In this document: piece after piece, positions 1 to 7,871 of the stretch
How the letters are laid out: every line of letters begins with the position of its first letter
How positions within the stretch are numbered: position 1 is the stretch's first letter
Source of the DNA: Oceanisphaera profunda
GTDB lineage: Bacteria > Pseudomonadota > Gammaproteobacteria > Enterobacterales > Aeromonadaceae
Assembly: GCF_002157895.1 (NCBI RefSeq)
Contig: NZ_CP021377.1
Location: 1,550,001 to 1,614,000 of the forward strand
Direction of reading: 5' to 3'
DNA length: 64,000 bases
Translations under genes and position numbers: made by a program
The notes under the pieces: model-generated
Databases searched by the model: none
The model's input: only the letters and a program-made list of their open reading frames with translations
What the model was told of the DNA's origin: nothing

Positions 1-6
1 GAAAGA

Positions 7-324
7 TTAATCGTTGGCTATGGCTTCTTGGCCACACTGCCAACAAAGCTCAAAACTGCCAGCATTGTGCTCTCCACATTGCTGGCAGTACCAAGCCGGT
101 TTATTTTGTTGTTGGTAGTTGAGTAGAATCTGCTGAGCTTGAGCGAGGTGTGAGTGCTTAACCAATAGCGTCACTTCTATGGCATTAGCGGGTAATTCAC
201 CTAAGGCACCGGCTAGTGCTTCCCCTTGCAGTTGCACCTCAATACCCGAGACTTCTAATGCGCCTTTTAACAGGTGCGCTTCTAGGCTGTTGCCCGCCCG
301 ATAAATAGCATGCCACTGACTCAT
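7..324 (-). CDS. DUF2007 protein with C-terminal zinc ribbon
   Basis: A 105-residue protein. The N-terminal ~70 residues fit the DUF2007 (putative signal-transducing, ferredoxin-fold) family, with the usual opening about a quantity that spans or bypasses membranes (YRAGNSLEAHLLKGALE). Residues 79-97 hold two CxxC pairs (CQQCG and CWQCG), which should form a zinc ribbon. The molecular role of this family is not established. The gene is the first one downstream of the CsrB-like RNA on the same strand but lies beyond that RNA's terminator, so it probably needs its own promoter or readthrough. The family call is from recollection of the sequence pattern; the zinc knuckle is seen directly. Confidence 0.75.
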   Translation of the reverse strand: MSQWHAIYRAGNSLEAHLLKGALEVSGIEVQLQGEALAGALGELPANAIEVTLLVKHSHLAQAQQILLNYQQQNKPAWYCQQCGEHNAGSFELCWQCGQEAIAND

Positions 325-393
325 ACTTACTAAACCTTACGTTAGGGTTTATTGATGTTTCGTTCGTCACGCCGCTGAACAACGAATTTAAGG

Positions 394-430
394 CATAGAA
401 AAGGGGGATGACTATCGTCATCCCCCTTTG
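394..430 (-). terminator. Rho-independent terminator of csrB-like RNA
   Basis: A 13-bp perfect stem (AAAGGGGGATGAC, positions 417-429 pairing with 400-412) with a 4-nt loop is followed on the minus strand by TTTTCTAT. It closes the GGA-rich RNA. Confidence 0.85.
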
Positions 431-671
431 GGTTGTCGTATGGCTCAAATCCCTAAACCAATGTTGCTCCCTGCACTCCTTGACATAGTACCTTATCCTT
501 AAGGCATTTCCTCATACCGATCCATCGGCGTGTCCTGTGTCATCCTGACTGCGACTCATCCTGATTCGCATCACTCTCCATCCTAGAGGTGTCCCTTGCC
601 GCTTCCTGCGGAATTCCTTTCGCCTTACTTAGCAAGCCTGTCTTCCTGATGGGCTTCCCTTGCTCCCTGCT
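394..671 (-). ncRNA. csrB: CsrB/RsmB-family sRNA that sequesters CsrA
   Basis: This non-coding stretch reads, on the minus strand, as a string of GGA motifs. I count 18 GGA triplets in about 278 nt (17 outside the terminator), mostly as AGGA, AAGGA or GGGA. This is far above chance and diagnostic of CsrB/CsrC/RsmZ RNAs, whose GGA loops bind CsrA dimers. It has a sigma70 promoter just upstream (positions 678-705) and ends in a strong hairpin terminator. E. coli CsrB is 369 nt and CsrC about 245 nt, so the length fits. The RNA would antagonise CsrA and so act on carbon flux, motility and biofilm. The exact 5' end is inferred from the promoter. I see no second copy in the window. Confidence 0.85.
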
Positions 672-677
672 AAAGTA

Positions 678-705
678 ACTATACAGTGTTTTTTACGCGT
701 CTCAA
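678..705 (-). promoter_or_regulatory. sigma70 promoter of csrB-like RNA
   Basis: Read on the minus strand, TTGAGA (700-705) and TATAGT (678-683) are separated by 16 bp. A start site 7 nt downstream would lie near 671, exactly where the GGA-rich transcript begins. Confidence 0.75.
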
Positions 706-850
706 GTTAAGAATGCGTAGTGCATTTTGCGAATATGTCACTATTTATTTTTAAGTAGTTGTTTTAAATGTGATTAATTTAAAGAGTGAGCTAATACTAC
801 TCACTAAAGCGTTATTGCACCCCGCATATTACGATATAGCGCACAGCAAG

Positions 851-868
851 TCGGGCGGATCTCTTACA
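851..868. promoter_or_regulatory. Probable UvrY/GacA binding site upstream of csrB-like RNA
   Basis: GATCTCTTACA at 858-868 equals one half of the E. coli csrB UvrY site (TGTGAGAGATCTCTTACA); the other half is degenerate here (TCGGGCG). It sits about 180-190 bp upstream of the predicted csrB start. That matches the far-upstream UvrY position known for enterobacterial csrB. It also lies about 80 bp upstream of the divergent sseA. Confidence 0.6.
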
Positions 869-948
869 AGGATTCGCTTGATAAAAATATAGTTCCAACT
901 GAGCGCGTCGCTTAGGATAGAGTTATCGCTTAAACAGGAGTAATTATC

Positions 949-1809
949 ATGACGGCTTCACCATTACCTTCCGCTTTAGTGGACGCGCACTGGCTAGCGG
1001 CACACTTACATGATCCAAATTTAGTGGTGCTGGACGCCAGCTGGCATATGCCCGCCGCCCAACGCTCTGGCGTAAGTGAATGGCGCCAGCAGCGTATTCC
1101 CGGCGCCCGTTTTTTTGATTTTGACCAAGAGATAGCTGATAACAGTAGCTCACTGCCGCACATGCTGCCGAGTGCTGAGCAGTTTTCGCGACAAGTGTCG
1201 GCGCTGGGCATTAGCAATCACCAGCAAATAGTTATCTATGACAGCAGTGGTATTTTTGCTGCCCCCCGAGCTTGGTGGATGTTTAAGGCCATGAGCCACT
1301 CCCAAGTGGCGGTACTGGATGGTGGCTTGCCGAATTGGCTGGCACTCGATTTGCCAGTAGATAACACACCGCCCACAGCAGTGGCTGCTGGTAAATTTGA
1401 AGCCCAGCTACAAGACCACTGGCTTGTTGACGCTAATCAAGTGCAAGCGGCGCTCACGCAACCCAACCAGCAAATTTTAGATGCGCGCAGCCGTGAGCGT
1501 TTTAGCGGCCAAGCGCCCGACCCGCGCCCTGGAGTACGAGCTGGCCATATGCCAGGTGCGGCTTGTTTACCGTTTAGCGAGCTGTTGCAGCAAGGGCAAT
1601 ATTTACCCAAAGACCAATTAGCAGAAAAACTCGCCCCGTTATTAAGCCCTGAGCAAACGCTAATTTGTAGCTGTGGCTCTGGTGTTACCGCCGCCATTAT
1701 TGCACTGGCAGCCTATCTCACCGGCCATCAAAAAATTGCGGTATACGATGGCTCTTGGACCGAATGGGGTGGCTCAGTGCAACTGCCGGTGATGACTGGC
1801 GAAGGGTGA
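949..1809 (+). CDS. sseA: 3-mercaptopyruvate sulfurtransferase
   Basis: Two tandem rhodanese domains (about residues 8-135 and 155-280) in 286 residues, the usual length for SseA. The catalytic Cys242 sits in the loop CGSGVTA, the signature that separates mercaptopyruvate sulfurtransferases from thiosulfate-specific rhodaneses (CRxGx[R/T]). The first domain lacks the cysteine, as expected for the inactive half. It transfers sulfane sulfur from 3-mercaptopyruvate to thiols or cyanide in the cytoplasm. A good ribosome site (AGGAG, 8-9 nt before ATG) supports the start. It is a single-gene unit, divergent from the csrB-like RNA. Confidence 0.92.
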   Translation: MTASPLPSALVDAHWLAAHLHDPNLVVLDASWHMPAAQRSGVSEWRQQRIPGARFFDFDQEIADNSSSLPHMLPSAEQFSRQVSALGISNHQQIVIYDSSGIFAAPRAWWMFKAMSHSQVAVLDGGLPNWLALDLPVDNTPPTAVAAGKFEAQLQDHWLVDANQVQAALTQPNQQILDARSRERFSGQAPDPRPGVRAGHMPGAACLPFSELLQQGQYLPKDQLAEKLAPLLSPEQTLICSCGSGVTAAIIALAAYLTGHQKIAVYDGSWTEWGGSVQLPVMTGEG

Positions 1810-1819
1810 AGGGCAACGC

Positions 1820-1995
1820 CGAGCAGCAAGCGCCCAGCACCAAGCTAAAAAAGAGGGTGTCTATATGTTAGCTCGACGCTTAGCGCTGCTCTTATTTTGT
1901 CTTTGCGAGCGTAGCGCGGCAATCCAGTCTTTTTCTTCCGGCTCTTAGCTTCCAGCTTTTAAGGCCTAGATTGCCGCGTCGCTACGCTCCTCGAA
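1820..1995. repeat. Intergenic inverted repeat, TTGCGAGCGTAGCG type
   Basis: The 307-base gap between sseA and yijD holds no gene. Arms at 1905-1924 (GCGAGCGTAGCGCGGCAATC) and 1969-1989 (GATTGCCGCGTCGCTACGCT) are complementary over about 20 bp and flank a 44-bp spacer, giving a large hairpin. The stretch 1820-1850 also carries a reversed copy of the AGCTNGGTGCTTGGCGC words seen at 5.1 and 57.2 kb. Similar TTGCGAGCG repeats occur in many bacteria; no function is implied. Confidence 0.55.
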
Positions 1996-2059
1996 GACGG
2001 ATTGGACGGTGTTATCTTTTAGCTCGGTGATTAGCGCTGAACTCCCGCCTCATAAACAA

Positions 2060-2092
2060 AAAAAGCCCGCCAAATGGCGGGCTGATAGTTTT
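2060..2092 (-). terminator. Terminator of fabR-yijD
   Basis: Perfect 8-bp stem AGCCCGCC / GGCGGGCT with a 4-nt loop, followed on the minus strand by TTTTTTT. It lies 25 bp past the yijD stop. Confidence 0.9.
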
Positions 2093-2116
2093 TTAAGACT
2101 AGAGTTAAGGCGAGCG

Positions 2117-2503
2117 TTAAGACTTAACGCCGTCTTCTTCTGCTACTGGGCGTGCGGCCACACCCATTTTTAACGCCAACCAAATGACTAATACCAAACT
2201 TACCATCACCGAGAAGAAGTTTGTGCCCATTTCCGGAAATTCGGTACGTAACACGGCTGAGTAAGCAAACACGCCAATTAGAAAAGCGAGCAAGGTACAA
2301 AGTGGAGTGTCACCTTCCATAGGTACGGTGAGGTATTCCCGATAGAGCATACGGGCTGCCAGCACTAGCGCTATGATAGGGAAAATAGAAAACGTTAACT
2401 GGCTTACGCTTAACATCGCCAGTGTGCCATTACCGCACAAGCCAACGAGTAGCGCTAATAAGATAGGTTTGCGACGGATATTCTTAGTTACTGACATGGT
2501 CAT
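2117..2503 (-). CDS. yijD: YijD family inner-membrane protein (DUF1422)
   Basis: 128 residues with four hydrophobic segments (about 12-30, 36-50, 67-84 and 92-112), matching YijD in length and layout. The function is unknown. It follows fabR with a 17-bp gap, the same order as in E. coli, which supports the call and suggests a role linked to membrane lipid composition. The start follows AGGAAGGATGACC. A strong terminator lies just downstream. Confidence 0.85.
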   Translation of the reverse strand: MTMSVTKNIRRKPILLALLVGLCGNGTLAMLSVSQLTFSIFPIIALVLAARMLYREYLTVPMEGDTPLCTLLAFLIGVFAYSAVLRTEFPEMGTNFFSVMVSLVLVIWLALKMGVAARPVAEEDGVKS

Positions 2504-2520
2504 CCTTCCTAATATAGGGC

Positions 2521-3132
2521 CTAAAGCCTCTTTGCTTTATTGTATGCATCTGCGCCCTTGGCAATAATTCGCAGTTGCAAGGTCATACGCTCGGCCAAAG
2601 CCGCACGCTCACTCTCGTTCATATCCAGCGCTTCTGCACCTGCACTAAATACAATGGTGACCATAGCTTGGGCCTGCATTTCCGCATAGCTTCGGCTAGT
2701 CTGTTGTTTCTCTTCTAAATAATCAGTTAATTCAGCAGTAAAGTGTTGGATCTCACGGGCTACGGCTTGACGAAATGCAGCCGAGGTCCCAGAGCGTTCA
2801 CGTAGTAATAACCTAAACACATCGGGACTGCGATCGATAAACTCCATAAAAGTTTTTATCGAGATCTGGATAACACTACCACCATCGGCAATGCGTTGAC
2901 GAGCTTGGCGCATCAACTGCCGTAATGTTAGGCCGCCTTCGTCGACCAAGGTCAACCCCAGCTCTTCCATATCTTTAAAGTGACGGTAAAACGACGTCGG
3001 TGCAAGACCGGCCTCACGCGCCACTTCTCTGAGACTCAGGCTCGAAAAACTGCGCTCGGCACTAAGTTGACTAAAAGCTGCATCAATTAGCGTACGACGG
3101 GTTTTTTCTTTTTGTTGAGCGCGAATACCCAC
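2521..3132 (-). CDS. fabR: FabR, TetR-type repressor of unsaturated fatty acid synthesis
   Basis: 203 residues, TetR family. The helix-turn-helix at about 32-52 ([19 protein letters not shown]) is nearly identical to E. coli FabR, as is the N terminus [13 protein letters not shown]. FabR senses the unsaturated/saturated acyl-thioester pool and represses fabA and fabB. The start codon is GTG (3130-3132), matching the family start. It is slightly shorter than the E. coli protein (215) at the C terminus. It is co-transcribed with yijD. Confidence 0.93.
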   Translation of the reverse strand: MGIRAQQKEKTRRTLIDAAFSQLSAERSFSSLSLREVAREAGLAPTSFYRHFKDMEELGLTLVDEGGLTLRQLMRQARQRIADGGSVIQISIKTFMEFIDRSPDVFRLLLRERSGTSAAFRQAVAREIQHFTAELTDYLEEKQQTSRSYAEMQAQAMVTIVFSAGAEALDMNESERAALAERMTLQLRIIAKGADAYNKAKRL

Positions 3133-3502
3133 AACACACCAAAATCTAACCGATTAATGAAGGGATCATACCCCTTTGTCGCGGCCCGGTCAGCTCTGTT
3201 TGGTCAGTTTTTGATTACTCTGACGATGCTCACTCTTTGTGGTTAACATTACGGTTAAAATAAAGGTCCCGATTGAAACACAACCAGCTCAACCTCCAAT
3301 AAAAGTGAATCATGTAAGCTGCCAAAGATCAGACTTGCGAGCTGAGCGATTTATTTTTTACTGAAAAAGCACCGGCAATCGCCTATATTGCCTATCCAAA
3401 CCCCCTCTCCTTTGACAAAAACGCTGCCCAACACTGACGCTGGCGCGATTTTAATTGGGCGGTGTATATACAAAAATTTACAGTCAGCAGGAGCAGCAAG
3501 AC
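3133..3502. other. Intergenic region between fabR and the NSS transporter
   Basis: About 370 bases between divergent genes. I see no ORF with a ribosome site, no clear hairpin and no recognisable FabR palindrome. Promoters for both genes presumably lie here. Confidence 0.4.
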
Positions 3503-4852
3503 GTGGAAAAAAGGGCGCAATTTAGCAGCAAGTTAGGATTCGTGATGGCCGCCGCTGGCTCAGCCATTGGTGTAGGTAATATTTGGGGTTTTCCGACTCA
3601 GGCCGCCAGCAACGGCGGTGGCGCTTTTCTTTTGGTCTACCTGCTGTTTATATTTTTGCTCGGTTACCCCATGTTGGTGGCAGAAATTACTATCGGTCGC
3701 CATGGCCAAGCCAATCCCTTTCGTGCTTTGCAAACACTGACGCGCAATAAAAGCGGCAAGCTATTGGCCGGTTTGGTGGGCTTGGCCGCTATCTTGACGG
3801 TCAGTTTTATTTTTACCTTTTACGCCATCGTCTCTGGTTGGTTTGTCGCCTATGCCCTAGAGCCAGTGGCCGGCCTTATGGGTGCTGACGCAGCGGCCGC
3901 TTGGTTAACGGATTTTTCTACCGCGCGTAATTTAGTGTTTACGCTACTGTTTGCCCTGCTGAGCCTGTATGTGGTGAGCCGCGGACTAGAGCAAGGTATC
4001 GAGAAATGGTCGACACGGCTGATGCCCCTGCTGCTGCTGATGCTAGTGTTGCTTACCGGCTATATGTTATTGCAGCCTGGCGCCAGCGAAGGCTTAAAAG
4101 TGTATTTGGTGCCAGATTTTAATCGCGTACTCAACCGAGATGTGCTGATAAGTGCGCTAGGCCAAAGCTTTTTCTCATTATCCTTAGGCGCTGCGGTGAT
4201 GATGCTTTATGGCTCTTATCTAAATCGCCAAGCCAACATTCCCGCACTGGCGGCACAAGTGACCTTGCTTGATACCGGCGTAGCCTTTATGGCCGGTTTG
4301 CTGATTTTACCCGCCATGTATGTGGCCCAGCATAATGGTGTGACCATCTTCGCCGAAGACGGCAGCTTAATTAGCTCAGACACCTTAGTGTTTTCGGTAC
4401 TGCCGGCCTTATTTAAGACCATGGGCGCGGCGCAATATCCGGTAGCCTTGGCCTTTTTCGTGCTGATGATAGTAGCCGCCCTCACCTCGGCGATTTCTAT
4501 GCTAGAGGCGCCGGTGTCTTTGGTGTTGGAGTCTTCCACATTATCACGCATCAAAGCCACTTGGTTGGTGACTGCTATCTGCACGCTATTTAGTGTGGTG
4601 ATTGTGTTTAACTTTGGCAGCCTGTTTGGCTTGGTGATTACGGTGACCACCCAGTATGCCCAGCCGCTGGTGAGCATGTGTATTACTATTTATGCGGGCT
4701 GGGTGTGGCAGCGCAATGCGGTGTTAACTGAGTTACAGCAGGGTAACCCTGAGCTGGCACAAGGGCTGTTCTGGAAAATCTGGCCTTGGTACGTACGCTT
4801 CGTCTGCCCCGTATTAGTGCTAGTGGTGATAGTGCAGTCGTTTGCAGGTTAA
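3503..4852 (+). CDS. Sodium-dependent transporter, NSS/SNF family
   Basis: About 449 residues with 11 or so membrane segments. TM1 carries the family motif GSAIGVGNIWGFP followed by NGGGAFLLVY, which forms the Na+ and substrate sites of LeuT-like transporters. Substrates of the family are amino acids or related amines; the specific one cannot be read from sequence. I place the start at the GTG at 3503 (VEKRAQFSSKLGF) because AGGAG lies 9 nt upstream; an upstream ATG at 3455 has no good site. It is a single gene bounded by a repeat element downstream. Confidence 0.85.
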   Translation: MEKRAQFSSKLGFVMAAAGSAIGVGNIWGFPTQAASNGGGAFLLVYLLFIFLLGYPMLVAEITIGRHGQANPFRALQTLTRNKSGKLLAGLVGLAAILTVSFIFTFYAIVSGWFVAYALEPVAGLMGADAAAAWLTDFSTARNLVFTLLFALLSLYVVSRGLEQGIEKWSTRLMPLLLLMLVLLTGYMLLQPGASEGLKVYLVPDFNRVLNRDVLISALGQSFFSLSLGAAVMMLYGSYLNRQANIPALAAQVTLLDTGVAFMAGLLILPAMYVAQHNGVTIFAEDGSLISSDTLVFSVLPALFKTMGAAQYPVALAFFVLMIVAALTSAISMLEAPVSLVLESSTLSRIKATWLVTAICTLFSVVIVFNFGSLFGLVITVTTQYAQPLVSMCITIYAGWVWQRNAVLTELQQGNPELAQGLFWKIWPWYVRFVCPVLVLVVIVQSFAG

Positions 4853-4880
4853 CAGACAGCGACAAACATCAAAGCCTAAG

Positions 4881-5078
4881 ATCTATTTTTGCCACGGAAG
4901 AACACGGAACGCACGGAAGAGGTCACGTGCGACAAGGGACTAACATATTTAATGGTAAGGGCTCCCCCTGCTACCGATACAGTGTTTGGCCCTTACCATT
5001 TAAAGGTTTTATCTTGGCTTTATCTTTTTCAGACCTGATCACTATTTTTCTGTGGATTCCGTGGCGAAAGAATCTTTA
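4881..5078. repeat. CACGGAA terminal-inverted-repeat element, copy A
   Basis: The left end (TTTTTGCCACGGAAGAACAC, 4886-4905) carries three CACGGAA words. The right end (TTTTTCTGTGGATTCCGTGG, 5045-5064) is its rough complement. An inner palindrome (TAATGGTAAGGGC ... GCCCTTACCATTTA) lies between them. No ORF is convincing. Related copies occur at 15.2, 43.3, 56.6 and 61.1 kb. The tract 5088-5128 after it carries AGCTAGGTGCTTGGCGCCGG, which recurs near 57.2 kb. Confidence 0.75.
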
Positions 5079-5124
5079 AGTTCTAGTCTTTTTTAGCTAG
5101 GTGCTTGGCGCCGGGCGCTAGGCG

Positions 5125-7209
5125 CTATGTTTTAGCCAACTCCAGCAGGAAGGCGTATTCGCGGGCTAGTTCGTGGTAGGCCTCAAAGCGCCCAGATTTG
5201 CCGCCGTGGCCGGTGTCCATGTCGCAATGCAACAGCAATAAATTGCTGTCGGTTTTGAACTCGCGAAGTTTGGCTACCCACTTGGCGGGCTCCCAATATT
5301 GTACCTGCGAGTCGTGAAAGCCAGTGGTCACCAGCAGGTGCGGGTACGCCTGCGCCTGTACTTGGTCGTAGGGGCTGTAGGATTTAATGTAGTGATAAAA
5401 CTGGGCGTCCGCAGGATTGCCCCACTCATCAAATTCGCCGGTGGTGAGCGGAATTGACTCATCCAACATGGTGGTCACCACATCCACGAAGGGCACCGCT
5501 GCCACTACTCCATGATACAAATGCGGCGCCATATTGATTACGCCCGCCACTAATAAGCCACCGGCACTGCCGCCCGCGGCGTAGACGCGAGCTTTATCGC
5601 CATAACCTTGGCTCACCAGCGCTTGGGTTACATCAATAAAATCATTAAAGCTGTTTTGCTTGCTGAGCAAGCGGCCTTGTTCATACCAATCTCGGCCCAG
5701 CTCTTCACCACCACGCACGTGCGCAATGGCATACACAAAGCCCCGATCCAGTAAGCTTAAGCGCGCCGCACTAAAGTCGGAGTCCATGCTGGCACCGTAG
5801 GCGCCATAGCCGTAGATCAGTAAAGGATTGCCGGTAGCGGCGTCTGGTCGCCCTTGTTTACTAAATAAGTCTGCTCGATACACCAGCGACACTGGCACTT
5901 GGGCGCCATCGCGCGCCGACACCCAAATGCGTTCACTGCGATAGTCGCCACTAATAAACTGCTCCCCTGCATACTCTTGTTTCAGCTCACGACGCTCTTG
6001 AGTATCCATATTGACCTCATACAAGGTCACCGGCTGCGTCATCGAGGAATAGCCATAACGCAGCCAAGGGCTGTCGGCTTCGGCGTTTACATCCAGCCAA
6101 GTGACATAAGTAGGATCGTCAAAACGAATCGCATGCTCGCTTGTTTGCTGGCCGTTAAGTGGGTGGCGATACAATTGGCGCAGCAACGTTAAGCCATGAC
6201 TGCGCTCTTCTAACACCAGCCAATCTTTAAACAGCGTAAAGTCTTCTAACAAGACTTCGGTGCGGGGTGCCAGCAACGTGTGCCATTGAGTCGTATCATC
6301 AGCTATGTTGTCGGTTTGATAGAGGCCGAAGTTAACGCCGTCTTTATTAGAGCGCACATAAAACTGGTTTTGATAATGCTCCACCTCATATTCATGACCG
6401 CGCTGGCGGGCTAAAAATAGCCTGACCGGTGTGGTGGGCTCATGGGCGGAGATTAAACTGACTTCATTGGTAATGGTGCTCCAAGCGCCAATCACTACAT
6501 AATCTGTCGAGCGACTTTTATAAATGCTGATATAAAAGCTCGGATCCGCCTCCTCATATACCAACACGTCTTGGGCTTGCGGCGTGCCCAAGGTATGACG
6601 ATACACCCGATAAGGCAGCAGGGTTTCAGGGTCTTGGTGCACATAAAATAAGGTAAGACTGTCGTTCGCCCACACTAAGTTACCGGAGGTGTGTGCTAAC
6701 ACTTCGTCGTAAAGCTGACCGCTGCTCAACGATTTAAAACGAATTTGATATTCGCGGCGCGACACAAAATCTTCGGCGAAGGCCAGTATTTGCTGATTAG
6801 GGCTCACCGCTAATTGGCCTTGATCGTAATAGGCTTGGCCCTCGGCTCGCTCATTACCGTCTAGCAGCAACTCTACTTGCTCAGGCTGGCCGTCGGCATA
6901 GCGCTCAACCAGCGCATATTCAAACCCGGTTTGATAACGGCTTTGATACCAGTAGCCATTTTTTAGATAGGGCACAGAATTATCATCGGGGCGCAATCTG
7001 GCAATCATTTCTTGATACAGAGTGGCTTGTAGCTCCGCGAGCGGGGCTAATACCTGCTCGGTATGGTGATTTTCTTGCTCAAGATAAGCCAAGACTTCTG
7101 GGCTGGTGCGCTCGTCGTCGCGCAGCCAGTGATAGTGGTCAATGCGGGTATCGTTATGCTGAGTCAGGGTATAAGGAATTTTTCGAGCAAGGGGCGGCGT
7201 TACAGACAC
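5125..7209 (-). CDS. ptrB: Oligopeptidase B (S9A serine peptidase)
   Basis: 694 residues, the usual size. An N-terminal beta-propeller (about 75-400) gates a C-terminal alpha/beta-hydrolase domain. The nucleophile is Ser548 in GGSAGGLL; the Asp is in TGFHDSQVQYWEP and the His in the late GHGGKSGR. The YGYGAYG and HVRGG motifs are typical of S9A. It cleaves short peptides after Arg or Lys in the cytoplasm. The start is a GTG with AAGG 7-8 nt upstream. It stands alone, flanked by repeat tracts. Confidence 0.94.
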   Translation of the reverse strand: MSVTPPLARKIPYTLTQHNDTRIDHYHWLRDDERTSPEVLAYLEQENHHTEQVLAPLAELQATLYQEMIARLRPDDNSVPYLKNGYWYQSRYQTGFEYALVERYADGQPEQVELLLDGNERAEGQAYYDQGQLAVSPNQQILAFAEDFVSRREYQIRFKSLSSGQLYDEVLAHTSGNLVWANDSLTLFYVHQDPETLLPYRVYRHTLGTPQAQDVLVYEEADPSFYISIYKSRSTDYVVIGAWSTITNEVSLISAHEPTTPVRLFLARQRGHEYEVEHYQNQFYVRSNKDGVNFGLYQTDNIADDTTQWHTLLAPRTEVLLEDFTLFKDWLVLEERSHGLTLLRQLYRHPLNGQQTSEHAIRFDDPTYVTWLDVNAEADSPWLRYGYSSMTQPVTLYEVNMDTQERRELKQEYAGEQFISGDYRSERIWVSARDGAQVPVSLVYRADLFSKQGRPDAATGNPLLIYGYGAYGASMDSDFSAARLSLLDRGFVYAIAHVRGGEELGRDWYEQGRLLSKQNSFNDFIDVTQALVSQGYGDKARVYAAGGSAGGLLVAGVINMAPHLYHGVVAAVPFVDVVTTMLDESIPLTTGEFDEWGNPADAQFYHYIKSYSPYDQVQAQAYPHLLVTTGFHDSQVQYWEPAKWVAKLREFKTDSNLLLLHCDMDTGHGGKSGRFEAYHELAREYAFLLELAKT

Positions 7210-7224
7210 ATCAAAACCTTTTTA

Positions 7225-7350
7225 TGAGAATACGGGAGGGGTGAATCATGAGGAGTAAAGGGTGAAGAGGACGACATAACGTAAAGAGCAGACTTCGAAT
7301 CTATAGATGAAGGGTTAGCATCTTATTTTTACACTTCACCCTTCACCCCT
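7225..7350. repeat. GGTGAAG/CTTCACCC inverted repeat tract
   Basis: AGTAAAGGGTGAAGAGG (7255-7271) and ACTTCACCCTTCACCCC (7332-7348) face each other across about 60 bp between ptrB and ydbL. The same GTGAAG/GTGAGG words recur at other gene ends near 15.3, 46.0, 56.6 and 61.4 kb. Confidence 0.5.
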
Positions 7351-7364
7351 AACCTGCGTTTAAG

Positions 7365-7679
7365 CTACTTCTTACGCCAGCTTCCGTCGGCCAGCTGAAT
7401 ATAATCACCCGCTTGGGTGCGCTCAATATTGTATTGGCCGGCACGGCTTTGCACGACGGTGAGACTGGTGCCGGTGCGCTGAGCGATATCTTGATAACTG
7501 GACAAACGCTTACGATTAATGTCGTTAGCCACCGCCGTCACCTCTCCACCGCCGCGCACCACGCCTACTAAGCCATTTAATTGCTCACCCACTAAGCCTT
7601 GCTGCTTAGCCTGCTGTAAGTCGAGTGCCCAAGCTGAAACGCTTAACACTGCCGCAAACATAATGATTAACCACCGCAT
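7365..7679 (-). CDS. ydbL: YdbL family periplasmic protein (DUF1318)
   Basis: About 104 residues with a signal peptide ending near SAWA, followed by a DUF1318 domain (LQQAKQQGLVGEQLNGLVGV). In E. coli YdbL is the periplasmic partner that assists assembly of the YdbH-YnbE lipid-transport bridge. The ATG at 7679 is preferred because AAGGAG is 5 nt upstream; the GTG at 7685 would overlap that site. It is the third gene of ydbH-ynbE-ydbL with a 9-bp gap after ynbE. Confidence 0.88.
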   Translation of the reverse strand: MRWLIIMFAAVLSVSAWALDLQQAKQQGLVGEQLNGLVGVVRGGGEVTAVANDINRKRLSSYQDIAQRTGTSLTVVQSRAGQYNIERTQAGDYIQLADGSWRKK

Positions 7680-7688
7680 AGTCACTCC

Positions 7689-7871
7689 TTAGAACAAGTC
7701 TTTATCTTGTTCAAACAACTGTTCCAGCTCTCTATCAACCCGAACTCTAATCTCATGGTCGACTTTGACGTTCAAATTCACGGTAATGGGCTTGTCTGGC
7801 ACCATTATCTCCACCCGAGGCGTACAAGCGCTCAGTAATAACAGACCGACAATGGCCGTATATTTTCTCAT
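7689..7871 (-). CDS. ynbE: YnbE family outer-membrane lipoprotein
   Basis: 60 residues with lipobox LLSAC (Cys about 16), so lipid-anchored. The rest is a short amphipathic beta/helix segment (VEIMVPDKPITVNLNVKVDHEI) as in YnbE, which is known to pair with the C-terminal edge of YdbH and link it to the outer membrane. Its ATG abuts the ydbH stop (TAAATG), so translation is coupled. Confidence 0.9.
   Translation of the reverse strand: MRKYTAIVGLLLLSACTPRVEIMVPDKPITVNLNVKVDHEIRVRVDRELEQLFEQDKDLF

Noticed and set aside
4881-5078. CACGGAA element as a CRISPR array
   Set aside because: The CACGGAA words are only about 10 bp apart, occur at the element ends in opposite orientation, and no cas genes or spacers are present.
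4786-5079. 97-codon ORF overlapping repeat copy A
   Set aside because: Starts inside the transporter gene in another frame and reads through the inverted repeat; no ribosome site.
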